Part shown: one piece after another, positions 51,351 to 59,124 of the stretch
How positions within the stretch are numbered: the first letter of the stretch is position 1
How the letters are laid out: every line of letters starts with the position of its first letter
Source: SSC4 sp964642445
Lineage (GTDB): Bacteria > Chloroflexota > Anaerolineae > SSC4 > Amarolineaceae
Direction: 5' to 3'
Length of the DNA: 64,000 nt
Assembly (NCBI GenBank): GCA_964642445.1
Contig: CAZXQZ010000001.1
Location: 1-64,000 of the forward strand
Made by a program: the position numbers and the translations under genes
The notes under the pieces: generated by a model
Told to the model about the DNA's origin: nothing
Databases searched by the model: none
The model's input: only the letters and a program-made list of their open reading frames with translations

Positions 51351-51845
51351 CTACGTTCTCCTTATCGTGAGCGGTTGTGGCACCCACTCCATCAGATAAT
51401 ACACGCCCTGATCCTCGATGACATGGAACTGCAAGCGGCGGTAGAGATGCAGGGCGGGGTTATTTTTCTCTACGTGAATGCGCACTGGCAGCCCAACCGC
51501 CTGACCACGTGCCAGGAGGCTTTGCAGCAGCTGCGTGCCGATCCCCTGGCTGCGGAATGCCTCCAGCAGGGCAATGTCGATGATACGGATTTCGTCGGGT
51601 CGTTCCTCGACGTACAAACGCCCCACCGGTTCACCATGCCATTCGATCAGGTCGAAGTGCGCCTGCGTGAACTGCTCGTGGTAATACCGGTGCTGAAGCT
51701 GGAACTGCATTCGCAGAAACGCCGCTTTTTGGTCATCATCCCAGGGTACGAGCGCCATTTCGTCGGCGCGACTGCTGGCATACACCCGGTACAGAAACTC
51801 CAGGTCCTGGTCAGTGGCGGGGCGTAGCTGAATATCATGGGTCAT
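51351..51845 (-). CDS. GNAT family N-acetyltransferase
   Basis: This 164-aa protein has the GNAT fold: IQLRPATDQDLEFLYRVYASSR at the start, GRLYVEERPDEIRIIDIALLEAFRSQGIGTQLLQSLL with the acetyl-CoA pyrophosphate loop (R-S-Q-G-I-G), then VRIHVEKNNPALHLYRRLQF. The ATG at 51845 is preferred; a longer frame to 51899 overlaps the neighbouring gene and lacks support. It lies in the operon between the methyltransferase-like gene and the DUF6916 gene. Its acceptor is unknown, perhaps a protein or sugar of the same surface system. Confidence 0.88.
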   Translation of the reverse strand: MTHDIQLRPATDQDLEFLYRVYASSRADEMALVPWDDDQKAAFLRMQFQLQHRYYHEQFTQAHFDLIEWHGEPVGRLYVEERPDEIRIIDIALLEAFRSQGIGTQLLQSLLARGQAVGLPVRIHVEKNNPALHLYRRLQFHVIEDQGVYYLMEWVPQPLTIRRT

Positions 51846-51865
51846 GAAAATGGATCGTCCTTGGG

Positions 51866-52927
51866 TCAGGCCCAGCTGGCTGGTTGCACCTGGTAACAAA
51901 AGCCCGGTTTGGGGCCAAACGTGTAGGCAAACGTGATCTCTGAACCGCTGGCAATCCCATTTAGCTCTGGGAGGATCACCGGGTGCGACACCTCGGATTG
52001 GTAGTCGGCGACAGTGAACGGTGGATAGACCTCCACGCGGGTCAACAGCATGAATTGCTCGATCCCCGGCGGCCGCGGGGGTACGTGGATCGTCACAGCG
52101 GGCAGCGTGTCACCGGGTGCCGATCGATACGCCTGCCCACTCTCCGCAGGCAGTGCCAGCAGTTGTCCCAGGTGCACGCGTGTATGCGCCAGGTCGCTGT
52201 GGTCGACCGGGAACCCGTCCGGATCGCGCCGGATCAACGTGCCGAAATCCTCGCGTGCCCGGCTGGTCAGGCAGGCATCGATCGTGATGCGCCCAGGCAC
52301 GAGCAGGCCGCCTGGTGCCAGGTGGGGCAAAAAGCGCAGGGTCAATGCGACCTGCGGTTCCCTGGCCAGTGCGCCCTGCATCACCTCCAGGACCAGCATG
52401 TGGTACTGCTGCCCTGCCGGCGGCTGGTACGTCATGGCGTCGGCCTGGATGACATCGTGGACGTAGTCCGCAATGTCGAGCGCCTGCACGAGCTGGCGGA
52501 CCGCAGCCACGGCGGGCCTATGGACATCGATCAGCGTTACCTGGAACTCGGCCGGACTGAAGCGGGTGGTCAGCGGCAGGATCAACGTGGCATACGGTCC
52601 GCATCCCGGATACAGGATGTGCAGCCGCTGGCCGGGAAAGCGCTGGCGGGCTGCCTGCATGGCTGCATACACACCGCGCAAAAACTGCTGGCTACGATAC
52701 ACTTCAACCAGGCAGCGGGCGGCCAGGTAGGGAGATACCGCATACCCTTGAGCGAGCCACGATTCTTCCTCGAACCGCGGTTCGGTGGTATCGCCGCGGA
52801 TACCGGTGATGGCGGCAAACACCGCGTGCATGTCCCTGATCGCATCTCGGACAACAGACCGGCTGCTTTGGGGATCGAGCAGACGATCTGTGGCTGTGCG
52901 CAGCAGAGGATACCAGATCGATGGCAT
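51866..52927 (-). CDS. SAM-dependent methyltransferase-like protein
   Basis: This 353-aa protein has a nucleotide-binding motif I near residue 104 (LHILYPGCGPYATLILPL), an acidic residue after the second strand (VTLIDVHRPAVAAVRQLV), and VIQADAMTYQPP as motif II/III, so a class I methyltransferase core is likely. A C-terminal domain of about 120 residues follows (IEQFMLLTRVEVYPPF, ITFAYTFGPKPGFCYQ). The fold resembles PRMT-like or small-molecule methyltransferases, but the substrate is not evident. It lies 177 bp after the first tail-collar gene, with a strong palindrome between them. Confidence 0.75.
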   Translation of the reverse strand: MPSIWYPLLRTATDRLLDPQSSRSVVRDAIRDMHAVFAAITGIRGDTTEPRFEEESWLAQGYAVSPYLAARCLVEVYRSQQFLRGVYAAMQAARQRFPGQRLHILYPGCGPYATLILPLTTRFSPAEFQVTLIDVHRPAVAAVRQLVQALDIADYVHDVIQADAMTYQPPAGQQYHMLVLEVMQGALAREPQVALTLRFLPHLAPGGLLVPGRITIDACLTSRAREDFGTLIRRDPDGFPVDHSDLAHTRVHLGQLLALPAESGQAYRSAPGDTLPAVTIHVPPRPPGIEQFMLLTRVEVYPPFTVADYQSEVSHPVILPELNGIASGSEITFAYTFGPKPGFCYQVQPASWA

Positions 52928-52989
52928 GGGACGATCTAGACTAAGGGCTCATAAAAGAATAACTGCCCGTGCTCTATTGATCGAATTTG

Positions 52990-53051
52990 GCGGTAGTGGT
53001 TGCACAGTTGCCATCTTTCCAAAAAGATGGCAACTGTGCAACCACTACCGC
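52990..53051. repeat. Perfect 29-bp palindrome (4-base loop)
   Basis: The arms at 52990-53018 and 53023-53051 are exact reverse complements around the loop CCAA. No T-run follows on either strand. It is the longest perfect hairpin noticed in the window and lies between the tail-collar and methyltransferase-like genes. Confidence 0.9.
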
Positions 53052-53104
53052 TTTTGGAGCGACGAATTCCAGCCATAATGCAGGAAGTTATTCTTTTACA
53101 AGCC

Positions 53105-53629
53105 CTAAGAACGCGGCGGGTAAATGCCTTGCAGCGCGATGATGAATGTGAGCGCCAGGTAGGGCTGCATGTTGTTATGCGGTTGGTTACCGCCCACGGA
53201 TTGCACCATTTCGGGGGCCATCGTGACCAGGCCGCTCGTCGACGTGGTCTGATAGGCGTTCTCACCGACTGAGCGATTCAGTACATTGCCGTCGGGTGAA
53301 CCCACACCGGCGCGCGCGTTGGTGCCGAGCAGGGTGTGGTTGTGGCTGGGCATTTCGGACGACAGCAGGGTGACATTATTGACACCCCCTTCTTCGCCGA
53401 TAGCGTGCGGACTGAGACCAGGCCCGCTGCCGGCGTGCATCGGTGCTCGCCCCTGCAGGTTGGGCAAGGCGAACGTTGACTTACCATCACCCCCGTATGT
53501 GGTGCCAAGCAGCGAGAACAAGGCGGTGTTTTGGGATATCGCCAGCAGCTGTCCGTTGCACAAAGCCCACCCGCGCGGCGCAAAATTGCCGGCAAACATG
53601 CGAATTTCAGCGACATATGGATCGGACAT
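53105..53629 (-). CDS. Tail-collar (microcystin-dependent-like) protein 1
   Basis: This 174-aa protein has the phage tail-collar layout: YVAEIRMFAGNFAPRGWALCNGQLLAISQNTALFSLLGTTYGGDG, FALPNLQGRAPMHAG at the middle, MPSHNHTLLG as the His motif, and NNMQPYLALTFIIALQGIYP at the end. Members form trimeric beta fibres and appear in many bacteria as microcystin-dependent (Mdp-like) secreted proteins. No signal peptide is present. AGGAG lies before the ATG and overlaps the stop region of the next gene. It is one of three tandem paralogues. Confidence 0.9.
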   Translation of the reverse strand: MSDPYVAEIRMFAGNFAPRGWALCNGQLLAISQNTALFSLLGTTYGGDGKSTFALPNLQGRAPMHAGSGPGLSPHAIGEEGGVNNVTLLSSEMPSHNHTLLGTNARAGVGSPDGNVLNRSVGENAYQTTSTSGLVTMAPEMVQSVGGNQPHNNMQPYLALTFIIALQGIYPPRS

Positions 53630-53638
53630 GATAGGCTC

Positions 53639-54157
53639 CTAGCTCGGTGATGGGAAAATGCCGTACAGCGATAGGATGAAGCTGATGCACAGGTAGGGCA
53701 TCATGTTCTCGTGAGGCTGCGAGCCACCGGCACTGCCCAGGGCTGTGGCCGCCAGCGCATCGGTGGGATCGGCGGTTGTGTAGAGGTCGATTGACGTGGA
53801 GGTGGCGGGAACGTTGCCAGCCGGACTGCTCGCGGTGGCCGTCGCCGATGATGCAACGAGCGCGTGGCTGTGTATTGGGAGTTGGCTCGTCGTAATGGTC
53901 ACCGATTCGACGCCCCCCATCTCTCCCAGGATGCGTGATGACAGGCCGGGACCCTGGCCCATATGCACGGGGAGACGTCCGCGCAGGTCTGGCAGGGCAA
54001 ACGTGGTTTGTCCATCGCCCCCGTACGTTGTCCCAATGAGTTGAAACAGGGTTTCGTTCTCGCTGATGCTCAGCAGCTGGCCGTCGCAAAAGGCCCATCC
54101 GGCGGGGGCAAAATTGCCCCCGAACATTCTGATTTCACCCACATACGGTGTACCCAT
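53639..54157 (-). CDS. Tail-collar (microcystin-dependent-like) protein 2
   Basis: This 172-aa paralogue of the flanking genes has YVGEIRMFGGNFAPAGWAFCDGQLLSISENETLFQLIGTTYGG, ALPDLRGRLPVHMGQGPGL, QLPIHSHALVASSA and MMPYLCISFILSLYGIFP. The His motif is kept, while the segment between it and the C-terminus is rich in Ala, Thr and Ser. GAGGAGG lies before the ATG. Spacing to its neighbours is 9 and 12 bp, so the three are one operon. Confidence 0.9.
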   Translation of the reverse strand: MGTPYVGEIRMFGGNFAPAGWAFCDGQLLSISENETLFQLIGTTYGGDGQTTFALPDLRGRLPVHMGQGPGLSSRILGEMGGVESVTITTSQLPIHSHALVASSATATASSPAGNVPATSTSIDLYTTADPTDALAATALGSAGGSQPHENMMPYLCISFILSLYGIFPSPS

Positions 54158-54169
54158 GGTGGCTCCTCC

Positions 54170-54667
54170 TCAATTGGGCGACGGGAAAATGCCCTGCAGG
54201 GCAATGGCGAAGTTTAGCACGGTGAAGGGCTGCATGTTCAGATGCGCCTGGCTGCCGCCTGCTGGTGAAATGGATGTGCTGCGCATCGCCACCAGGCTGC
54301 TGGCCGGGCCGTAGATTTGTCCCGACTGAGCCAGCACATTGCCCGTCGGCGTGGCGGTGTTGGCGGTTTGGCTCGAAGCCTGTACCAGATGACTGTGTCC
54401 GGGCATCTCCGACATCGTCAGAGTGTGGTTTTCTTCACCCGCGCGTTCGCCGAGGGTAACGCCGTTGCCGGTGTGGACCGGTATCCGGCTGCGCAGGTCA
54501 GGCAAGGCAAACGTCGTTTGGCCGTTGCCACCGTAGGTGGTTCCCAGCAGCGAGAACAGGGCCTGATTCTGGTTGATGGGCAATAACTGCCCATTACACA
54601 GTGCCCAACCCCGCGGCGCAAAGTTGAACGAAAGAATCCGAATTTCGGCCAGGAACGGTTCGCTCAT
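54170..54667 (-). CDS. Tail-collar (microcystin-dependent-like) protein 3
   Basis: This 165-aa first paralogue of the operon has FLAEIRILSFNFAPRGWALCNGQLLPINQNQALFSLLGTTYGG, ALPDLRSRIPVHTG, MSEMPGHSHLVQA and LNMQPFTVLNFAIALQGIFP. The ATG at 54667 (MSEPFLAE...) matches the start of its paralogues and follows AAGGAG by nine bases; ATG 54673 is an alternative. The sequence between the two shared cores differs from its neighbours, as expected for diversifying fibre tips. Confidence 0.9.
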   Translation of the reverse strand: MSEPFLAEIRILSFNFAPRGWALCNGQLLPINQNQALFSLLGTTYGGNGQTTFALPDLRSRIPVHTGNGVTLGERAGEENHTLTMSEMPGHSHLVQASSQTANTATPTGNVLAQSGQIYGPASSLVAMRSTSISPAGGSQAHLNMQPFTVLNFAIALQGIFPSPN

Positions 54668-55096
54668 ATCCATGTTCTCCTTTTTGGCATCGATTGGCAT
54701 TGAGTAGCATGGCCCGGGTGCATCAGGGTGGGCAGCTGCGCAGATCATCACCTGGCACTGGTACCGTGGCCAGCGGGTGGTCAGGTTGATGGCAGTCGCT
54801 CGTACGCGGAACGGGTGAGATAAGGTGTCCAACAGCGGACAGTAGTGTAACACACATTCCAAACACGGTCAAATAACATCAGCGTGGGCCATCAACGCAA
54901 TGGTCGCAAGGTGGTTAGATTACTATGATGCGGCCACCATTGGCGGGTCATCGTGCGGCATCTCGATCGCAGAATGCAGGGCCGCTTCACTGCAGGTCCT
55001 GCGCTGGCACGAGGAAAGTGAGATTGACGCGCTGCCCTGGCTGTGATATCATCCAGCCACGCCGGTCCCCGCCCAAACCTGGCGACAGGGAAGTAG
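54668..55096. other. Intergenic region between tail-collar operon and STAND NTPase
   Basis: This 429-bp region between divergent genes has no supported gene. It holds the promoter of the STAND NTPase gene (55024-55052). The promoter for the tail-collar operon must also lie here, but no clear -35/-10 pair was recognised for it. Confidence 0.5.
55024..55052 (+). promoter_or_regulatory. Sigma-70-type promoter of the STAND NTPase gene
   Basis: TTGACG at 55024-55029 and TATCAT at 55047-55052 are separated by exactly 17 bases, 44 bp upstream of the ATG. Each box differs from consensus at only one base. Confidence 0.75.
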
Positions 55097-56533
55097 ATGA
55101 CCACAGCCGACACGCACACGTTCACCGTTCTGCTCGATGACGTATATACCGCGCTCAAGTCGTGGCATCGCGAACCAGGCGCTGGCAGCCCGTTGCGTGG
55201 CCTGTACATCGTGCAGCAGATGCGTGCATTGACGCATCGCAGCGATCGCGAGGTCACCAACGAACTGCTTCTGCACGCGCTGCAAACGCTGCAGACCACA
55301 AATGTCCTCGAGGCCAACATCCTACGGCTGCGCTTTCTCGATGCGCAGCCGGCGCATCGCGTCGCCAACCGCTATAATCTTTCGGAGGCCACGCTCTTTC
55401 GCCGGCAGAACGATGGCCTGATCCTGCTCACTGCGATCATCCAGCGGCAAGAGGACGCCGCCCGCATCAGCCGCGTCACCCAGCTGACCCAACGCCTGGA
55501 AGCTTCCACCTATTCGCGCTTGATGGGAGTTGACTCGCACCTGGCCACGTTCTCGGCCATGTTGGCCGCGCCAGGACCCCCCTGGCTGCTGGCGCTCGAA
55601 GGGAGCGGTGGGATTGGCAAGACATCGCTGGCCGATGCGCTCTTGCGACGCCTCGTCCAGGCCGACCTCGACGCGGAGATTGGCTGGGTCAGTGCGCGCA
55701 CCCAGGTTTTCGGCCTGGGCGGGGCTATCCGAACTATCGCCAGGCCCGCCTTGACATCCGATGCCCTGGTGGATGCCCTGGCCGCGCAGCTGCTGGGGGA
55801 CCTGCCCGGACTCGAGCTACGGTCACACAGCGAGCGGCAGAGCGCTTTGCAGGTGCGGCTCAAAGAAAAACCCCACGTCATTGTGGTCGACAATCTCGAG
55901 ACGGTGCTCGACGTCAGCAGCCTGCTGCCACTTCTGCGCAGCCTGTGCGACCCTACCCGCTTCATCCTGACCTCGCGCCAGAGCCTGTTCGAGGAAGCGG
56001 ACATCTTTCATTTCCCGATGCCTGAGCTGGATGAGCCAGATGCCCTGGCGTTCGTGCGCTGGGAGGCGTCGCTGCGCAATCTGCCAGCCCTGCAGCAAGC
56101 TTCTGCGCGGGAGCTGCAACCGATCTATGCCACCGTGGGCGGCAACCCGCTGGCACTGCGTCTGGTCGTCGGCTTGACCCATACACATGCCCTGGACACC
56201 GTGCTGGCCGACCTGACGGCTGCGCGTGGCACCAACATCGAAAACCTGTATGAGTTCATCTACCGCCGTGCGTGGAACGAACTGGACGATACAACCCGCC
56301 GTGCATTCCTGGCCATGCCCCTGGTCAGCGCCCGTGGCGGTACGATCGACTATCTCGCCGAAGTGAGCAGCCTGGGAGTCTCCGAAGTCCGCACCGCGTT
56401 AGAACGGCTGGTGGCTTTGAACCTGGTCGATGGCCGCGGTGATCTGCACGAACGCCGCTACACCATTCACAACTTGACGCGCACCTTTTTGCAGGAGCAG
56501 GTTGCGCGTTGGGGCAGTCAAACTCAGAGCTGA
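55097..56533 (+). CDS. STAND-class NTPase (NB-ARC-like) with N-terminal HTH-like region
   Basis: This 478-aa protein has an N-terminal helical region (residues 1-130) with a possible helix-turn-helix (VANRYNLSEATLFRRQNDG). A P-loop NTPase follows: Walker A EGSGGIGKTSL near 170, a Walker B-like VIVVDNLE near 262, ILTSRQSL near 293, and GGNPLALRLVVGLTH near 350, the GLPLAL-like motif of NB-ARC/STAND proteins. A C-terminal winged-helix part completes it (TRRAFLAMPLVSARGGT). Such proteins act as signal switches in transcription, defence or development. The TPR protein that starts five bp later likely provides the sensor part usually fused in STAND proteins. Confidence 0.85.
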   Translation: MTTADTHTFTVLLDDVYTALKSWHREPGAGSPLRGLYIVQQMRALTHRSDREVTNELLLHALQTLQTTNVLEANILRLRFLDAQPAHRVANRYNLSEATLFRRQNDGLILLTAIIQRQEDAARISRVTQLTQRLEASTYSRLMGVDSHLATFSAMLAAPGPPWLLALEGSGGIGKTSLADALLRRLVQADLDAEIGWVSARTQVFGLGGAIRTIARPALTSDALVDALAAQLLGDLPGLELRSHSERQSALQVRLKEKPHVIVVDNLETVLDVSSLLPLLRSLCDPTRFILTSRQSLFEEADIFHFPMPELDEPDALAFVRWEASLRNLPALQQASARELQPIYATVGGNPLALRLVVGLTHTHALDTVLADLTAARGTNIENLYEFIYRRAWNELDDTTRRAFLAMPLVSARGGTIDYLAEVSSLGVSEVRTALERLVALNLVDGRGDLHERRYTIHNLTRTFLQEQVARWGSQTQS

Positions 56534-56538
56534 CATCC

Positions 56539-57732
56539 ATGGTCGAGCCACCGTCCCAACCTGATTATCCGACATTGTTCCGTGAACACGTCGAGCGCAG
56601 TACGGCACGCACCCATGCTGATGTGCAGCGCGCTGGCACACCGCTGCCCGAAGAGGTACGTGAGCAGACACTGCATGTGCTGAGTTTTGCCCTCGATCTC
56701 CCGTCGACCTGGCCACTGACGCGTGATTTGCTGCAGACGCTGGCGCCACAGCTCGAGCAGGCCGGTTTGCGCGAGGACTGGATTCCATTTGTGGAGAAAG
56801 GCATTCTCATCAGCGACGTGCAGGGGGACACCACCGTGGGTGCTGAGCTGCGGCTGCAGATGGGAATCTTGCTGCAGGCGATTGGGGAGTATCAGGAGGC
56901 CCGGCAGCATCTGGCCACAGCCGCCGCCGCGTTTGCGGTGGTGGATCAGCCTGGCGGGCAGGCCCGGGCCCTGAGTCGCGCCGCCTACATCGCCCACTTA
57001 CAGAACCGTGTTCCAGAAGGACGGCCCCTGGTCGAGGCTGCCATGGCTTTGCTCACCGAGGATGACCCGCAGTTCGCCTACTGCTGCCTGGTATCGGGTA
57101 TGTTGGCCTTCGACGAGGAAAACTGGACAGCAGCTATTGTCTGGGGCGAGCGGGCCGTGGCGCTGTGCGAGCGGCACGGTGAGCGGCGCACAGCCGCCTT
57201 TGCCCTGAACAACCTGAGCATGGCCTATCGTTGGGCAGGTCGTCTGGCCGAGGCGGGGGCGTGCGGCGAGCGCGCCGTTCGACTCTTCCAAGAGGTGGGC
57301 GATCCCGTCAACCTGGGTGCCGCCGCATACACGCTGGGTAACCTCTACATCACACAGGGTGACGTCGAGAAGGCACTGGAACGTTATGTGCAGGCCGAGG
57401 CCACACTGCGCAGCTACGGTGAAGGGCGCGCCGCCCTGACGTGGCAGGGCATCGCACGCGCGCTGCGTCTCTTGGGGCGTTATGACAGCGCAGTGTCGTA
57501 CTACCAGCAGGTACTTACCGCACTGCGCCAGCTGAACGATCACATCGGCGTGGTCAACGCGCTGGATGGCATGGGGCTGACCTACCAGGCTATGGGGCTG
57601 CCCGATCAGGCGCGCGCCGCTTACACGGAGGCGCTGGCCGTGCTGGCACCGCGGGAGACGATGCCAGGCTATGCCAGCTATCTGACGATGGTCCAGGCGC
57701 ATCTCGCCGCACTGGACGAAGCCACGCCGTAG
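56539..57732 (+). CDS. Tetratricopeptide-repeat protein partnering the STAND NTPase
   Basis: This 397-aa protein consists of about eight TPRs from about residue 60 on (LRLQMGILLQAIGEYQEARQHLATAAAAFAV, AALNNLS-type repeats such as AFALNNLSMAYRWAGRLAEAGACGERAVRLF, AYTLGNLYITQGDVEKALERYVQAEA, LDGMGLTYQAMGLPDQARAAYTEALAVL). STAND NTPases commonly carry TPRs in the same chain as ligand sensors; here they are a separate gene. The ATG at 56539 lies five bp after the NTPase stop; a TTG at 56509 overlaps it. Confidence 0.88.
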   Translation: MVEPPSQPDYPTLFREHVERSTARTHADVQRAGTPLPEEVREQTLHVLSFALDLPSTWPLTRDLLQTLAPQLEQAGLREDWIPFVEKGILISDVQGDTTVGAELRLQMGILLQAIGEYQEARQHLATAAAAFAVVDQPGGQARALSRAAYIAHLQNRVPEGRPLVEAAMALLTEDDPQFAYCCLVSGMLAFDEENWTAAIVWGERAVALCERHGERRTAAFALNNLSMAYRWAGRLAEAGACGERAVRLFQEVGDPVNLGAAAYTLGNLYITQGDVEKALERYVQAEATLRSYGEGRAALTWQGIARALRLLGRYDSAVSYYQQVLTALRQLNDHIGVVNALDGMGLTYQAMGLPDQARAAYTEALAVLAPRETMPGYASYLTMVQAHLAALDEATP

Positions 57733-57765
57733 ACCGGGCACCCCTGAGCACCAGATTGGCGGAAA

Positions 57766-57802
57766 GCAACTTCGGGAATCGGCCCAAGCTCCCCGAAGTT
57801 GC
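57766..57802. terminator. Hairpin between convergent TPR and small membrane protein genes
   Basis: The 11-bp arms GCAACTTCGGG and CCCGAAGTTGC flank a 15-base loop. Lying between convergent genes, it could terminate both; there is no T-run. Confidence 0.5.
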
Positions 57803-57824
57803 CATGATGTGAACGCAGACTCAC

Positions 57825-58034
57825 TCAGCCGCAGCTGATGTCACGACAGGTATCCAGCCTGGCCAGGGCGATCGGCACAGGTGCCTGCGTGTCTGGCAGA
57901 CCCCAACCGGTGAGACCTTCCGCACCGGGCAGGTCGAACGCCATACCCACCGACATCGGCAGCATGCCGGGGAACAACACCGCCGCCAGAACCAGCACCC
58001 ACAACACGACGAACCACACATGACCTGCGCGCAT
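57825..58034 (-). CDS. Small single-pass membrane protein
   Basis: This 69-aa protein of unknown function has one N-terminal hydrophobic helix (HVWFVVLWVLVLAAVLFPG) and an acidic, Pro-rich exterior with two Cys near the C-terminus (LDTCRDISCG). The ATG at 58034 is preceded by GGGAGGTCAG, a strong ribosome-binding site, which favours it over an upstream frame start. The gene is alone between convergent and divergent neighbours and has a long leader. Confidence 0.55.
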   Translation of the reverse strand: MRAGHVWFVVLWVLVLAAVLFPGMLPMSVGMAFDLPGAEGLTGWGLPDTQAPVPIALARLDTCRDISCG

Positions 58035-58160
58035 CTCAACTGACCTCCCTGGACCAGGTCCAAGAGGCTCATCGAGTACTGGGGATCCCCACCGCGTGGG
58101 CGGTGCACGTGCTTTCCCCAACGAGCAGGATTAGGTTGTACCGGTGCCCACAGTGTACAC
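58035..58160 (-). other. GC-rich structured leader of the small membrane protein gene
   Basis: Upstream of the ATG (minus strand) several short inverted repeats follow each other (for example GGACCTGGTCC, GGGGATCCCC, and a CACCG/CGGTG stem-loop). This layout could be a structured leader. It matched no riboswitch consensus I could recall, so no class is claimed. Confidence 0.25.
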
Positions 58161-58217
58161 GCGTGGAACTCTCAGCAGTCTATCACACCTCTCTCAGCAG
58201 TCTCGCAACTTTGGGGA

Positions 58218-58245
58218 GGGAGTAGGGAGTAGGGAGTACGGAGTA
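58218..58245. repeat. Short heptamer tandem repeat
   Basis: About four tandem copies of GGGAGTA (the last CGGAGTA) lie in the 426-bp region between the small membrane protein and the DinB-like gene. Reads like slippage-prone filler; nothing else was supported in this stretch apart from the hairpin at 58277-58295. Confidence 0.7.
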
Positions 58246-58276
58246 GGGGGAACGGATTGAACGGATGACTTGGAGT

Positions 58277-58295
58277 GCGCAAGCCATGCTTGCGC
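58277..58295. repeat. 8-bp stem-loop, REP-like
   Basis: GCGCAAGC-CAT-GCTTGCGC forms a perfect hairpin, flanked by GGAG and CTCC that can extend it. It resembles dispersed palindromes in GC-rich bacterial genomes. Confidence 0.55.
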
Positions 58296-58460
58296 TTTCG
58301 CTCCGCAGCGTTCGGTGGAACGGATTGCTGTCAACGGATTTGGGGGATAGGGGTTGGGGTTTAGAGGCAGCGAGTGGGTTGCGGTGAGGTCGTGACCAAC
58401 CGGCAAGGAGGCCGTCCAACCGTGCAGTATCGCAATCCGAAAGCGAGAGGAAGTAACCCC

Positions 58461-59030
58461 ATGCTGCCGTTCGAGCGGTTGAACAATCGGCAATTGACGT
58501 TAGCGGAGTTGACTGCCAATTTGACCGTCGCTGACCTGCGCGACTTGACGGACGAGATGGTCGATACGATGCAGACGTTGATTGCAGAGTGCGGTGATGC
58601 GGCTGTAACGTTTGTGCCGGTCGATCCGGAGGCGGACGACCCGTATGCCGAAACCATCGAGGAAGCCACGTTAGCCTGGACATTGGGACACGTCATCGTG
58701 CATACGACCGCCAGTGCCGAGGAGTCGGCGTTCCTGGCGGCTGAGTTGGCGCGCGGCGTTCCCCTGCATGGGCGCTCGCGTTACGAAGTGCCATGGCAGG
58801 ATATCACAACGATCGAGCAGTGCCGGCAGCGCTTGGAGGAAAGTCGGCGTATGCGTTTGGCCAGTCTGGAGATGTGGCCGGATTTGCCGCACATGGATGT
58901 CACCGTGACCTACGGGTGGACGCCAGACCCGGTGAATGCTGTGGGGCGGTTTGTGCTGGGGCTCAAACACGATCACGCGCATCTCGGCCAGCTGGCCGAG
59001 ATCGTACGCCAGGTACGGGCAGCGCGTTAG
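58461..59030 (+). CDS. DinB-like (DinB/YfiT superfamily) protein
   Basis: This 189-aa helical protein has the DinB_2-like pattern of widely spaced His residues: WTLGHVIVHTTASAEESAFLAAELARG near residue 75, and LGLKHDHAHLGQLAEIVRQV near the C-terminus, where the metal-binding His triad would be completed. Related proteins are thiol S-transferases or of unknown role. The ATG at 58461 is supported by AGAGGAAG upstream; a longer frame from 58374 is not. The gene ends close to the terminator of the opposing PASTA gene. Confidence 0.75.
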   Translation: MLPFERLNNRQLTLAELTANLTVADLRDLTDEMVDTMQTLIAECGDAAVTFVPVDPEADDPYAETIEEATLAWTLGHVIVHTTASAEESAFLAAELARGVPLHGRSRYEVPWQDITTIEQCRQRLEESRRMRLASLEMWPDLPHMDVTVTYGWTPDPVNAVGRFVLGLKHDHAHLGQLAEIVRQVRAAR

Positions 59031-59035
59031 CGATC

Positions 59036-59090
59036 CACAAAAAAACCGCCCTCATTTTGCCGGCAATGTCCCGGCAAAATGAGGGCGGTT
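59036..59090 (-). terminator. Rho-independent terminator of the EAD1-PASTA gene
   Basis: Read on the minus strand, a 20-bp perfect stem (59071-59090 with 59044-59063, seven-base loop) is followed by a T-run. The same hairpin would also stop the convergent DinB-like transcript. Confidence 0.9.
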
Positions 59091-59124
59091 GGCTGTGATG
59101 GGTCCTGGGAAAGGATCGACGGGT

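Noticed and set aside
58035..58160. Riboswitch upstream of the small membrane protein
   Set aside because: Several short inverted repeats are present, but the conserved bases of cobalamin, c-di-GMP, c-di-AMP, ZTP, SAH and other classes I could recall are not matched.
58218..58245. Possible CRISPR array
   Set aside because: The repeat unit is only seven bases and directly tandem, with no spacers and no cas genes nearby.
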